From NCBI GenBank assembly GCA_018350325.1, contig JAEVLN010000002.1, positions 3,002,295 to 3,066,294 on the forward strand: a DNA stretch of 64,000 bases. The letters run 5' to 3'. A model generated the notes under the pieces. The model did not search any database and was not told the origin of the DNA. It saw nothing but the letters and a program-made list of their open reading frames with translations. This document shows, in pieces, positions 1 to 9,601 of this stretch. Position 1 is the first letter of the stretch. Every line of letters starts with the position of its first letter. A program made the translations under genes and the position numbers. This DNA is from Globodera rostochiensis (Eukaryota; Nematoda; Chromadorea; Rhabditida; Heteroderidae).

Positions 1-3000
1 ATCGCCGCTTTTCTGCGAATGTCCGTGCTGTTGGTCGCCTACGCTTTGATCAAATGCGACCATTGGTATGAAAAAATTGTTAAATTGCAAAAAAAAAATA
101 AAAAAAGGTATAAAATTCTCTCACAGTGAAGGTTCCCCGTGGCACTGACAACGGCGGGCACAACAATTTTCGTGGCTACCAAAATTTTCTTCTTCTTCGA
201 CAAGGACAAAAGCCAAATGCAACAGGTTTCGTGGACATTTCCCCAAATCACTCCGACCCCCCCCCCCCAAAAAATTTATGGTATAATTTAAGCTATTTTA
301 AATTTAAATTGAATCTCAACAATTTGGTGGTCATTTAACTATTTTTGGGGGTTTAGAACTTATTTGGGTACCTAAACCCGGGTTTTTAGCAGCTAAAAAT
401 CCGGGCCCTAATCACAAAAATTCAACAATTAAATGCCTAAATTCAAAATCTCCAAAAATTGGTATTGGCAAGGCGCGTGACCCGTGTGATCACGGCCCAC
501 AAAAAACGGCGTGATCCGTAACACGTGATCACGTCCAGCCCTGGTCCTGAGTCTGTGTGGCGGTGTGATGGTCTTTCATCCCCCCGGGCGAGCAGAGAGT
601 TTTCTCTTCCGCTTGGTGGAAGAATTGAAAAGGCTTTGAAAATATGCCTGCATGGCCTAGTGGTCAGAGCCCTTTAACGGCTTGGAAGAGACGTTGGTTC
701 AACTCCCACCGGGAGTTTGTCTTTCTATGCCACAGTATAAATATTACACAATACAGAGGGCGGTGATGAAAAAAGCTTGGTATTTGAGTTTTAAATTTAA
801 ACGATGACATCACTTATTCGTACTGTTTGAGCCTTCTCCATTTTTTCCCTTTTTTTTATTCGTTTTTTTTAACAGAATTTGCTGATCATCGCCTCCCTTT
901 GTGTGGCCTGGTTTGAACTTTGGCTGATGCCATTCCGAGTTTTGCACCGGGAACAACAAAGAGAAATGTAAATCAAATTAATTAATTAATTAATTAATAA
1001 TGTTTTTTATTAAATAATTTAAATTTTTGTTGAAAAATAAATCCGTCTTAAAATGTACAATAAAATAATTAAATGTCAAAAATGGCTTTCCGTGGGTCGA
1101 CGGGCGAGCAAAGGTCATGAAAAGGCGGGCAAAAAGGCTACGCCGATCTGTGTGAATCATTAAAGAAAAACAAAATGAAGACGAAAGTCACCCATTTAAT
1201 TGTGTACTTAAAGAGATCATTCATTTATTTAATCCAAAAAAGGTCTTCTTTAACCTCGGGGGCATTTAAATGTTCAGAAATGTAAAACAAAATTTCAGCG
1301 AAATTGAAGCAAATGGTGCCAATGCCGACGAGGCGGGACGAATTGCGGCACAGTCGCTGATCCGCCAAATTGTGATCAACGAGGAGGAGCTGTTCCAGAC
1401 AGCGATGGAAGCCGACTCCAGCGGTAAAACGATTTGATCAAACTGATCGCATTGAATTATTGAATGAATTCGATTAATTAATTGTGAATCAAAAACTTAG
1501 GCTAAACAAAATTTGGTTATTTTGTTCAACAATTTTAGATGAAAACGACGATCGTTGCAAAAATGTGAGTCGAATTGGGAAAATTTCGCGTCGGAAGTGT
1601 AAAGAAGCGATTGCCCGTGCACAAAACATTGCGGACCATTTGATCGGCAACGTTCACTCGTGGAAAGTGCTGCAAAAGTGCGCCAGTGACGGCGGGGGGT
1701 TGGACGTAATTTGAACATTTTCGTGCTGAACGAACATTTTACAAATTGAATTTGTTCAAAAGGTCCGCTTCCACGACGAGAGCAACAGTTACTATGTGAA
1801 AGCTCACTTTGAACACAGCGCCCAAGGCGAGGAGGGCACTTGGAGTCGGGGGGGGGGGGGATCTCCAGTCAACCCGGGGATTCGAAAGACGACAAACCGG
1901 GGATTCCAGGGACGACACATCGGGGATTCGAAAGACGACAAACCGGGGATTCCAGGGACGACACATCGGGGATTCGAAAGACGACAAACCGGGGATTCCA
2001 GGGACGACAAACCGGTGTTCCGGGGACGACACATCGGGGATTCCAGGGACGACACATCGGGGATTCGAAAGACGACAAACCGGGGATTCCAGGGACGACA
2101 AACCGGTGTTCCGGTGACGACACATCGGGGATTCCAGGGACGACAACCCGGGGATTCCAGGGACGACAACCCGGGGATTCGAAAGACGACAAACCGGGGA
2201 TTCCAGGGACGACAAACCGGTGTTCCGGGGACGACAAACCGGGGATTCCAGGGACGACACATCGGGGATTCCAGTGACGACACATCGGGGATTCCAGTGA
2301 CGACACATCGGGGATTCCAGGGACGACAACCCGGGGATTCCAAAGACGACAAACCGGGGATTCCGGGGGCGACAAATCGGGGATTTCGGGGACGACAAAC
2401 CGGGGATTTCAGGGACGACAAACCGGGGATTCCCGTTTTTGGGGATGAACAAATCGGGGAACGGGGGGATCCCCGGCGGGGATGGGCAAAGCCAAAAATC
2501 TCAAAATATTTATAAAACAAATTTAGCCGTTTGGAACGCGACTTGGAAGGAAAATCACAAATGGAACACACAAATTTTGGAATCCCGATTAATTGCGGGT
2601 AAAGAGAGGAAATTGCATTTTTTTAAATTCGCTAATATAAAATTGGGGGTCAGTGATCGACAGCACGACGGACATAATTATCAGTGTGACAAAGGCCGCC
2701 GGCGGCGGTTACATCGCTCCAAGGCATTTCATCGATATCCGGTAATAAATTATGCTTCTTTAATGATTATATATATTAAATTTTAAATAATAAATAATAT
2801 TATTTTGGACGTTTTGTCACTGACGAGGCGGGCATTGTTTTTGTCGGCGTTTATGTGTCGGTGGAAACGGCCGATGACGCAATTCGACAGCAGCAGCAGG
2901 AAAGGGATCGCCGGAGGGGAGGCGGTGGCCCGGAAGTCCGGTGGGCTTTTCTCTAATAATTCAATTTTAAACCATTAAATTTATACGTTTTTCTTTCTGA

Positions 3001-3317
3001 TTTCTGTTCAGAGGTCGAAACGGCGTGAACATGATTCGAATATCGCAATTCGGGCCGGACAAATCTTTGTTTGAATGGATTATGAACACGGATTTACGGG
3101 TTGGCCGGCCTTCAACATTAGCCAATTTAAATTACTTTAAATTTATTTAGCTGTCCATCCCGCGCATGCTAATAAGAAGGGTAATTTATCAATTAATTGT
3201 CTGTTTATTTTTGTTGAAAATATTAATTTATTTTTGAAGACTTTGACGACTTTCTTCGCGGAGTATTGTCGGCTGATGGCCAACTTTCTACGGGAAAACC
3301 CTACGGGGATCAAATAA
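1..3317 (+). CDS. STARD3: STARD3/MLN64-like sterol transporter (MENTAL + START domains), 5' end outside window
   Basis: Late-endosomal cholesterol transport protein. Exons: <1-65, 132-225, 876-967, 1299-1423, 1539-1705, 1763-1844, 2527-2598, 2654-2741, 2809-2940, 3012-3099, 3151-3180, 3240-3317; these join in phase to 370 residues. The first three exons give a MENTAL-type membrane domain (LLVAYALIKCDHW, then VALTTAGTTIFVATKIF, then LCVAWFELWLMPFRVL). The rest is a START domain with WNTQILESRLIAVIDSTTDI, IAPRHFIDIRR, VRGRNGVNMIRISQF and a C-terminal helix ending in NPTGIK. The N-terminus lies before base 1. Two junctions are odd. The donor at 1845 (GTCGGG) is weak and opens an intron filled with a minisatellite. 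The intron before 2809 ends in ATTTTGG rather than AG. Convergent with the small gene at 3521-3905. Family assignment is strong; the exact exon ends around the minisatellite are not. Confidence 0.87.
646..720 (+). repeat. tRNA-derived (SINE-like) element in STARD3 intron
   Basis: An A-box-like TGGCCTAGTGG (653-663) and a B-box-like GGTTCAACTCC (about 694-705) sit at tRNA spacing inside the intron 226-875. The acceptor arms do not pair (GCCTGCA has no matching 3' partner) and the B box carries A where G is expected. It is probably a tRNA pseudogene or SINE head and not a working tRNA. Confidence 0.35.
1849..2470. repeat. Minisatellite, about 23-bp unit, in STARD3 intron
   Basis: A poly-G run is followed by about 24 copies of a unit such as GGGGATTCGAAAGACGACAA plus ACC, with recurring variants (CCAGGGACGACACATC, GGTGTTCC). 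It ends in a related stretch, GGGGATGAACAAATCGGGG. The unit length is not a multiple of three and has no stop in most frames, so long frames appear on both strands by chance. A homologous but unexpanded copy (poly-G, then GATCCCTGGTCAAACCGGGG) is at 5584-5680. Coding exons lie on both sides (1844, 2527), so it is most simply intronic. Confidence 0.9.
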
Positions 3318-3520
3318 CAAAATGAACTTTTTACTAAGCAGCTTTTTTATCGTTTTTTGGCCATATCATCAATGTTTTGACACATTTCAAAGTAACCAAA
3401 GCTAACCTCTCTCTCCGTATTGTTTTGTATCATATTAAATATGGAAAAAAAGTTGAAAAGGCTTTTCGATTTTGGCAAATATTCTTTTGTGATTGGTGCC
3501 GATTGTTTGGCGTTCTGTTT

Positions 3521-3905
3521 TCAATAATTTCTGATAATTGGCCCCGGCGGGTGATGGAATTTGTTCGGCATCGGAAACGGCGGGCCGCCGCCTTTGTTCG
3601 AATGTTCGAAACGTTTTCGGTTGCAACGGTGCAGCAAATAACAGAGTCCCCAGCAGAAAAACACCAAATTCACTGTCGCGACTGCCAAAGCGATGTTCAC
3701 TTAAACATTTTGGCATTTTAAATTTATTTTATGCTTTTTTTTTTATTAAAATTGAACAAAATGCCGTCGGGTTAAAATTAAAAGGACCTCGATTTGTGTA
3801 GTCGTCGCTTGAATTGTCGCTTTCGGCTGAAGCGAATGCTTTTGAATGTGCCAACAAAATAATTGCAGGCAAATGAAGAAAATTGGGTAAAATTTTGTTT
3901 TGCAT
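3521..3905 (-). CDS. Small single-pass membrane protein, 98 aa
   Basis: Two exons on the minus strand: 3905-3788 (ATG at 3905) and 3699-3521. The splice is canonical and in phase (118 + 179 nt). The N-terminus is hydrophobic (LPAIILLAHSKAFASA, signal-peptide-like). An acidic/Ser stretch (AESDNSSDDYTN) follows, then one membrane helix (IALAVATVNLVFFCWGLCYL), then a basic tail (HRCNRKRFEH) and a Pro-rich end (PPGPIIRNY). The expected topology is type I with a short cytoplasmic tail. I do not recognise the family. It is convergent with STARD3, 204 bp away. The joined splice and the clear topology argue that it is real. Confidence 0.6.
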
Positions 3906-4196
3906 TTCTTACAAATTAAATTAATTACTAATTAATTTGAAATATTTAATTTGGCTTTGGGTCCGTCCGTTTTATGGGAATAATGTGACATTAAATTTAA
4001 TTCTGTGAAATGATGGAACCCCTCACAAATAGACAAAAAAAAAAAAAACAGCGGGTGCTGACTAACTAAAATTGATTATTCTCTTTCAAAAACGCCGTCT
4101 TTACTTTCGCTCAATCATTCTTCGCCGATCAAATGTTTTGATCAATGCAACAACAATTTAAAATTGATTACATTTGTGTCAATAAAAATAAAATAA

Positions 4197-4440
4197 AAAG
4201 GTCACTAAATTAAATGGGTAAATTGAAAAATAACTTAAATAAAAAGGACAATCAAAATAAAATAAAATAAAAAGGTTAATCAAAATAAAATAAAATAAAG
4301 AGGTCACTAAATTAAATGGGTAAATTGAAAAATAACTTAAATAAAAAGATAAAATCAAAATAAAATAAAAATAAAAAGCAAAATCAAAAATAAAATAAAA
4401 AAGTCACTAAATTAAATGGGTAAATTGAAAAATAACATAA
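4197..4440. repeat. AT-rich direct repeats
   Basis: Three copies of a segment containing GTCACTAAATTAAATGGGTA and AATTGAAAAATAACTTAAAT alternate with runs of AAAATAAAATAAA. Nothing coding is visible from 3906 to about 4565 apart from these repeats. Confidence 0.8.
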
Positions 4441-4569
4441 ATAATTTTTGATTTGTTTTTGATGCCGTCCTTTTTTATTTCCAATATTATTTTTATAAAT
4501 ACAAAAAGGGCGCCAGGAACCAATCACCAGCCGGTGAGCGATCATTTTATCGTATCGTTCACACAAAAA

Positions 4570-4700
4570 TTATGGTTGGGGACGTTCGTCCACCAATTCA
4601 TAATAAAGCTGAATGATTTGTGAGTTATCATCGGACGGACGGGCAATGTTTAGGGCATTTAAACTCGTTCCAACGGCCACTGCACTGACCAACAGAAAGG
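4570..4700 (-). CDS. Candidate last exon of a small secreted peptide gene
   Basis: Read on the minus strand, an open stretch gives a hydrophobic run (FLLVSAVAVGTSLNALNI) and then ARPSDDNSQIIQLYYELVDE RPQP before a stop at 4570-4572. The hydrophobic start followed by a short polar peptide looks like a signal peptide plus mature peptide. A poly-C run (10 C on this strand) just upstream blurs the frame, and no start codon or 5' exon could be fixed. Family unknown. Confidence 0.25.
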
Positions 4701-4882
4701 GGGGGGGGATAAATAAGCGCGGATAAATAAATGTTTTCAAACATATCCAATAATAAGCCCCACAACAATTTGATTACGCGCAGCGCAGCATTCATCCTCT
4801 CATTAGTAAATTTAAAAATGCAGTGACTATTTTTTGCAACAAAATTTAAAAGAATTCGCTAAATTTAAGACAGCATAAACAT

Positions 4883-5062
4883 TAGAGACCGGGCTTGAGC
4901 TTCGAGCGAGATCTCGACTCGAGATTTTTTGAGATCTCGAGTCGAGATCTCCGATACGAGATTCTCGAAAAAGCCGAGATTCTCGGAAAATTTCTTCGAG
5001 CGAGATCTCGAGTCGAGATTTTCTGAGATCTCGAGACGAGATCTCGTCTCGACCGGTCTCTA
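4883..5062. mobile_element. hAT-like MITE with palindromic interior
   Basis: The 180-bp element begins TAGAGACCGG and ends CCGGTCTCTA. It is flanked by a perfect 8-bp duplication ATAAACAT (4875-4882 and 5063-5070). The inside is built from GAGATCTCGA and TCGAGATCTC palindromes. The ends fit the hAT YARNG pattern. It has no coding capacity. Next to it, about 80 bp of flanking sequence (TCCTCTCATTA to AATTCGCTAAATTTAA) is duplicated at about 4795-4868 and 5090-5160. Confidence 0.8.
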
Positions 5063-5189
5063 ATAAACATACACATTCATTGACATGTTTCCTCTCATTA
5101 TTAAATTTAAAATTTCGTGACTATTTTTCGAAACAAAATTTAAAAGAATTCGCTAAATTTAAACAGCATTTACATTTACATTCATTGAC

Positions 5190-5442
5190 ATGAAGCTGCG
5201 CATTCTTCTGCTTCTTGCTTTATGTTCCGTAATGGCGGCCAATGTCGTGCCGACCGCCGTGGCCAACAGCGGAATGGACGCTGGACGGGGGCGGGGAAGG
5301 TTCGTGCCCTGCTGATTTGTGAGGAGATCGCCGAAAACTTGGACAGATTTTTTTCAGTCGCTTGGCTCGTCAAAAGCGCGACTGCAACCGCTCTAATTGC
5401 CATCCCGGATTTTGCTTGTTGGGCCAATGCACGGCTGGTTGA
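5190..5442 (+). CDS. Secreted Cys-rich peptide precursor, 64 aa
   Basis: Two exons, 5190-5299 and 5358-5442, join through a GT-AG intron (acceptor TTTTTTTCAG) in phase. The precursor starts with a signal peptide (MKLRILLLLALCSVMAANV), then a spacer with an RGRG run and a basic ARQKR site, then a C-terminal peptide DCNRSNCHPGFCLLGQCTAG. The four cysteines of the peptide are evenly spaced (C-x4-C-x4-C-x4-C). Cleavage after KR would release a 20-residue peptide able to form two disulfides. I do not recognise the family; it could be a neuropeptide-like, defence or effector peptide. If unspliced, the frame would stop after RGRGRFVPC. Confidence 0.6.
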
Positions 5443-5571
5443 GACGGTCCGAAGAAGGCCACAAAGATCCGCGCGATCCGATAAGACTCTTTTTTTATAA
5501 GAATTTTGAACATTTTATGTGAAAATGCAATATTGTATATTGTTTTATTTAAATATGTATGTAGAGTAGGG

Positions 5572-5750
5572 TAGGAGCCGGAGGGGGGGGGGGGGATCCC
5601 TGGTCAAACCGGGGACGGGGATACCGGGGACGGACAAACCGGGGATCCCGTTTTCGGGGATGGGCAAACCGGGGAAGTGGGACGGGATGAGAATGGCCGG
5701 GGATCCCCGGTTTCCCCTTCCCCGTCCCCCCTCCCCGGTACCGTAATGTA
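5572..5750. repeat. G/C-rich element related to the 1.85-2.47 kb minisatellite
   Basis: A poly-G run leads into GATCCCTGGTCAAACCGGGG, CGGACAAACCGGGGATCCCG and GGGGATGGGCAAACCGGGGA, then C-rich CCCCTTCCCCGTCCCCC. It matches the edges of the minisatellite in STARD3 and probably shows its unexpanded form. Non-coding. Confidence 0.65.
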
Positions 5751-5779
5751 GGGTATTTCATTTTCTCACTAATGGGACG

Positions 5780-5888
5780 CCCCGCCGGTAGCTCAGACGG
5801 TCAGAGCATTGGTTTGAGTGTGAAGTTTTGATCAGCAGTGATCACTGCACCGAAGGTCGTGGGTTCGATTTCTTCTCGGGGCTACCAT
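5780..5888 (+). tRNA. Intron-containing tRNA-like gene or tRNA-derived repeat
   Basis: A-box TAGCTCAGACGG and B-box GGTTCGATTTC are present. The D arm pairs (GCTC/GAGC) and the anticodon stem pairs across an insertion of about 30 nt (TTGGT/ACCGA). The T stem is poor. The best acceptor pairing (GCCCCGC with CGGGGC) is offset by three bases from the normal position. I would not assign an anticodon. It may be a degenerate tRNA or a SINE head. Confidence 0.35.
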
Positions 5889-6059
5889 TTTGTCTCTCTC
5901 TTACTGTATTATTTAATTTGAATAAAATTAAATTGTCGTCTAACATTAATACAGTATCGCATCATTATCGGTCGCCTGTTTTTTATTCAAATTTAGCGAA
6001 ACATAAAGCCGTACTCCGTGAAACCCTTTCCGTCCGGCAAGGAGTTCGGGGTTAGAGAT

Positions 6060-6163
6060 TAGAGCCCGGTAAAATCAAAATTGCGGGAGGCGGGAGTAAT
6101 CACAAAGTGCGGGACGGGAATCCCGCATTTTCCCCGCGGGAGTCCCGCTCCCGCCGGGCTCTA
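6060..6163. mobile_element. hAT-like MITE
   Basis: Begins TAGAGCCCGG and ends CCGGGCTCTA, flanked by a perfect 8-bp duplication TTAGAGAT (6052-6059, 6164-6171). The interior is G/C-rich with CGGGAGTCCCG palindromes. No coding capacity. Confidence 0.8.
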
Positions 6164-6396
6164 TTAGAGATACTGCCACCCCACCCCCCCCCCTTAAACT
6201 CCTTATAATAGCTCGTCCTAACAAAGCAGGGCTTTCTTTCAAAAGGCTCGGCTTCTAATAATGCACAACAAATATGTAAGAGCTGCTGCTTATTTGTTAG
6301 ACTCCTTTGACAACTGAGTCCCAATTGAAAGGGACACTTCAGTCCAGGGCTCAAATAACTCGCTTCACAGCGCCAAAAATTTTTAACATTCGTGCA

Positions 6397-9000
6397 ATGA
6401 GTTGCCTAATGATCGCTTCCAAATTGGTGGCAAACAAATTGCAGCTGCACCGGAAAGATGTTCTGTTTGGGTTCCAAATTTGCGTTATTTGCTCCCTTTG
6501 GTGGACATCCAGTTCGGGTTTGTTCTTCTTCTAATGTTGTTGTAAGAATGATAAAACATTTGTTTTTTTGTTTGTTTGAATTCAGTTCTAAGCATTGTCA
6601 ACAAACTGACGCTTCAGGTGATCGTTCGTTCGTATTATTCAAATAAAAATGAACCCAACCCCCGCAGCGGTACCCCTTCCCGTTGACGATAGCACTCTCT
6701 TCGTGTCTGAACAATGTGCTTTATTCTTTGCCGCTTATTCGCTTTTTGTCCATCCCTTCGGTCGCCGTGCCCACCGATTATTTGCTACGCACCGTCGTCC
6801 CCATTTCCATTGGCCGCGCGGTCGCTGTCACCAGCGCATATTTTGCGCTATGGAAAATCAGTGTCAGCTACTCGCAGACCGGTGGGTTTTTGGTGGGTGG
6901 GTTAAGTAGGGAGTGTTTTTTTTTGTTGAAAAAATAGAAATTTTTAGTTTGACAACTTTTCGATTTTGGGTACTTTTTCGTTTTGGGCTTACACCTCAAA
7001 AATTTTAAAAAAAGTCAGCAAAGTGCGCGCTGAAATGCATCACATTCACTAATTTATGCGCAAATCGAAAAGGGGAAGACTTTTATCGCTCCGCTAATTT
7101 ATGCTATGGGAATGGTACAAAAATTGTGCCTTCAGCTCGCCCTTTGTTGACCTTTTTTAAAATTTTAAGGTGTAGGCCCAAAACGGAAAAGTGCCCGATT
7201 TTGTTAATTCATCAATTTTCATTATTGGAATTTGTAGTCAAATCCACGATGCCGCTGTTCACTGTGCTCATTTCTCGCCTTTTGCTTGGCGAACGACAGC
7301 CCATACGAATTTATTTGTCTTTGATGCCCATTGTCACAGGTTTGGAGGGTCAGATTTTGGACTCGCGGGGAATTCCCCCCCCCAAAAAATGAAATTTGAC
7401 AAAAAAAAACAAGAGGGGGGACTCTTTTGTTTTGCACTTTTACAATTTTTTTAACAAATTGCCATCAAAAATCAAAAAATTTGCTTTTTTGAAAATTCCT
7501 TAAAATAAAATACCTGGCGCTCAGATGGTTCAAATTCTCCCTCCCAAAAATTTTTTCTGGCTACGGCCCTGGTTGGGAGGGTCCGATTTTGGAAGAGGGG
7601 GGAATTCCCCCCCCCCCATGGCGCCTTGGGGGCTTCTAATCAAATTCAAAATGACTCTCCCTTTAGGCGTTTTCATTGCAACTGCAACGGAAATACAATT
7701 TGATGCCGTCGGTCTGTGCTCGTCTTTACTTTCGACGGGAATTTTTGCTTTTTTGAATGTTCTTGCCAAAAAGGTCAGTTTTGCTTAAATGTATTATAAC
7801 AACAAACACTAAACAGGGGCACCATTTTAAACAATCAAAAAAACTAAAAACCCCCCAAATTTGAGGTTTTCGACGAGACCGGAATGCATCCGATCAATTT
7901 GCTTTCGCTCAACTCCCAATTGGCTTCTCTGATGCTTTTTCCCTTTTGGCTGCTCACCGACGCCGCAAAAATGTGGTCGAATATTCAAGCGACAAATATT
8001 GGCGTAAATTCTGTATTAAAAAAAAGGAAAATAATTTGTGTTTTTTTTTTTGTAATTTTAGAGGCATAATCAACCTCCGGACCCGCGCTTTCTGTTTTTG
8101 TTACTCCTTTCCGGTGTTTGCTCATTTACTCAAAGTGCGTGTGCGTTCGTTCTGATACACCGGGTGGGTGAGGAGTTTATTATACTTTTTTTTTCTAATT
8201 TTGAATAGAATTTGGGTTTTTTTGAAATTCTTCCGCCTGGCGGGAGGGGGTTCTCAAAATCGTTTCACATCAAATGGAAACAAATTCAGCTGAGCACTCT
8301 GTCCTATTCGGTCACAAACACTGCGAAGCGAGTGTTCGTTATTGCGCTTTCGCTGCTCACTCTGCGCAATCCGGTGACGCCGCTGAACATTTGCGGGATG
8401 CTTCTTTCCGTGTTCGGCGTCTTTTGCTACAACAGAGTGGGCAATCAAATCAAATCCATTCCCAATTTTGATTCATTGTTTTATAGTACACTTGTTTTTT
8501 GTTGGTTCAATTTGGGACGCTTTAAGTGCAACCTAATTAATTAGCAATGAGATAGCTAGCTAATATTAGGTCAATGCATAATTAGTGTCGCTTAAAACCG
8601 GAAATTGGCGTTTTCGACCTACCCGGGTTCGAGAATTTTTATCTCGACGGTATGAAAGTCTACCGAATCCGTTTACCTAACAAAATGTTCTACTCAGATA
8701 GGAGTATTGCATATAGAAAAATAGAATTTTTGAACCGCTTTAAACCAAAAAGCGACACTAATTATGCATTGACCTACTAGTAATAGTGCCCATTTGTAAA
8801 ATGTTTGATTAAAAAAATTTAATTTTTAGGTGCGGGTAAAAGGCAAACGCAACGACGCCCGCCGTCACCCAACGCCGCCGCTGCCCAATTCCAATGGCGA
8901 TCAGCAACAGTTTCGACGTCAGCCGGACACGTCGTCAATCATTGCCCAACAATTTCACTCTTCAAACAGCGACGTTCGGCTTTTGTTAGCTAATGAATAG
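6397..9000 (+). CDS. SLC35E1: SLC35 family (E-type, triose-phosphate-transporter-like) membrane transporter, 377 aa
   Basis: Multi-pass Golgi/ER transporter of the nucleotide-sugar/triose-phosphate type; the substrate cannot be told. Exons: 6397-6517, 6586-6617, 6668-6881, 7238-7339, 7667-7773, 7866-8003, 8062-8163, 8290-8436, 8830-9000, all in phase (1134 nt). Family landmarks are [17 protein letters not shown], a YPFPLT exon, [51 protein letters not shown] and [14 protein letters not shown], then FGVFCYNR. The tail is basic and Gln-rich. The start was chosen at the first ATG of the exon preceding the first membrane helix. Intron 8 carries a Tc1/mariner-like MITE. The intron between 7339 and 7667 holds two copies of a GGAATTCCCCCCCC-containing repeat. 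Assignment to the E1 subgroup is by similarity only. Confidence 0.88.
8567..8776. mobile_element. Tc1/mariner-like MITE with 25-bp inverted repeats
   Basis: A perfect inverted repeat pair, GGTCAATGCATAATTAGTGT plus CGCTT at the left (8569-8593) and its complement at the right (about 8750-8774), is flanked by TA dinucleotides. Total 210 bp, no reading frame. It lies in intron 8 of the SLC35 gene. Confidence 0.8.
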
Positions 9001-9601
9001 AAATTTTGCGCCCCTTTTGTGCCATATTTGTCTTACAAAAATTAGAATTACCCACTCGACAAATTCATTTTTTTTTTGTGTTGCCTTTTTTACAGTCTTT
9101 TCTGTGTTATCTTACACATACACATATCAATTCCTTTGTGTTTGTATTTATATATACGGCTGATTCCAAACATCTGAACATTTTTACTAATTGCCTTTTG
9201 ATTTATTTATATTGTGATAAAATCTTCAACATTTTCAAGCGGCATATTAATAATAAAACACGTATTTATCTCACAATTAGAACGATACAAAAAAATTTAA
9301 GTGAAGGAAATATGGGAAAATCAGTCCAGTTTAAATCAGGGAAAATAATGATAGTTTTTGATATGGGAAAGAATTGGGAAAAGTAAGCAAAAATGGAATG
9401 CTGGGATAATTCAAATTTCTTAATGAGGCCAAGCAAATTCTAAATTAAAAGTCTACGGCTTTTCTGGGCATAACAATAAGCACCGGGGCAGATTTTTAGG
9501 GGGACGTCCAAAATGCTTTATGTTTGTTTATGCTAGAATATTCTGTTCCTAACATTTTGAATTTGGTCCCCCTAAAAATCCAGACCCGCAAAAGCGCCAA
9601 G
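9001..9601. other. Intergenic, AT-rich
   Basis: Between the SLC35 stop and the FMR1-like stop (convergent genes). I see only AT-rich sequence, likely 3' UTR for both. A short near-repeat of GTCCCCCTAAAAATC and its inverted form flanks 9490-9590. No gene is supported. Confidence 0.6.

Noticed and set aside
1739..2571. Pro/Ser/Arg-rich frames of 100-255 codons on both strands
   Set aside because: Produced by the 23-bp minisatellite; open in many frames at once and flanked by real STARD3 exons.
2810..2840. Alternative AG acceptor (GACGAG at 2835) for STARD3
   Set aside because: It puts the rest of the exon in another frame that stops early in the next exon; the conserved START sequence needs the start at 2809.
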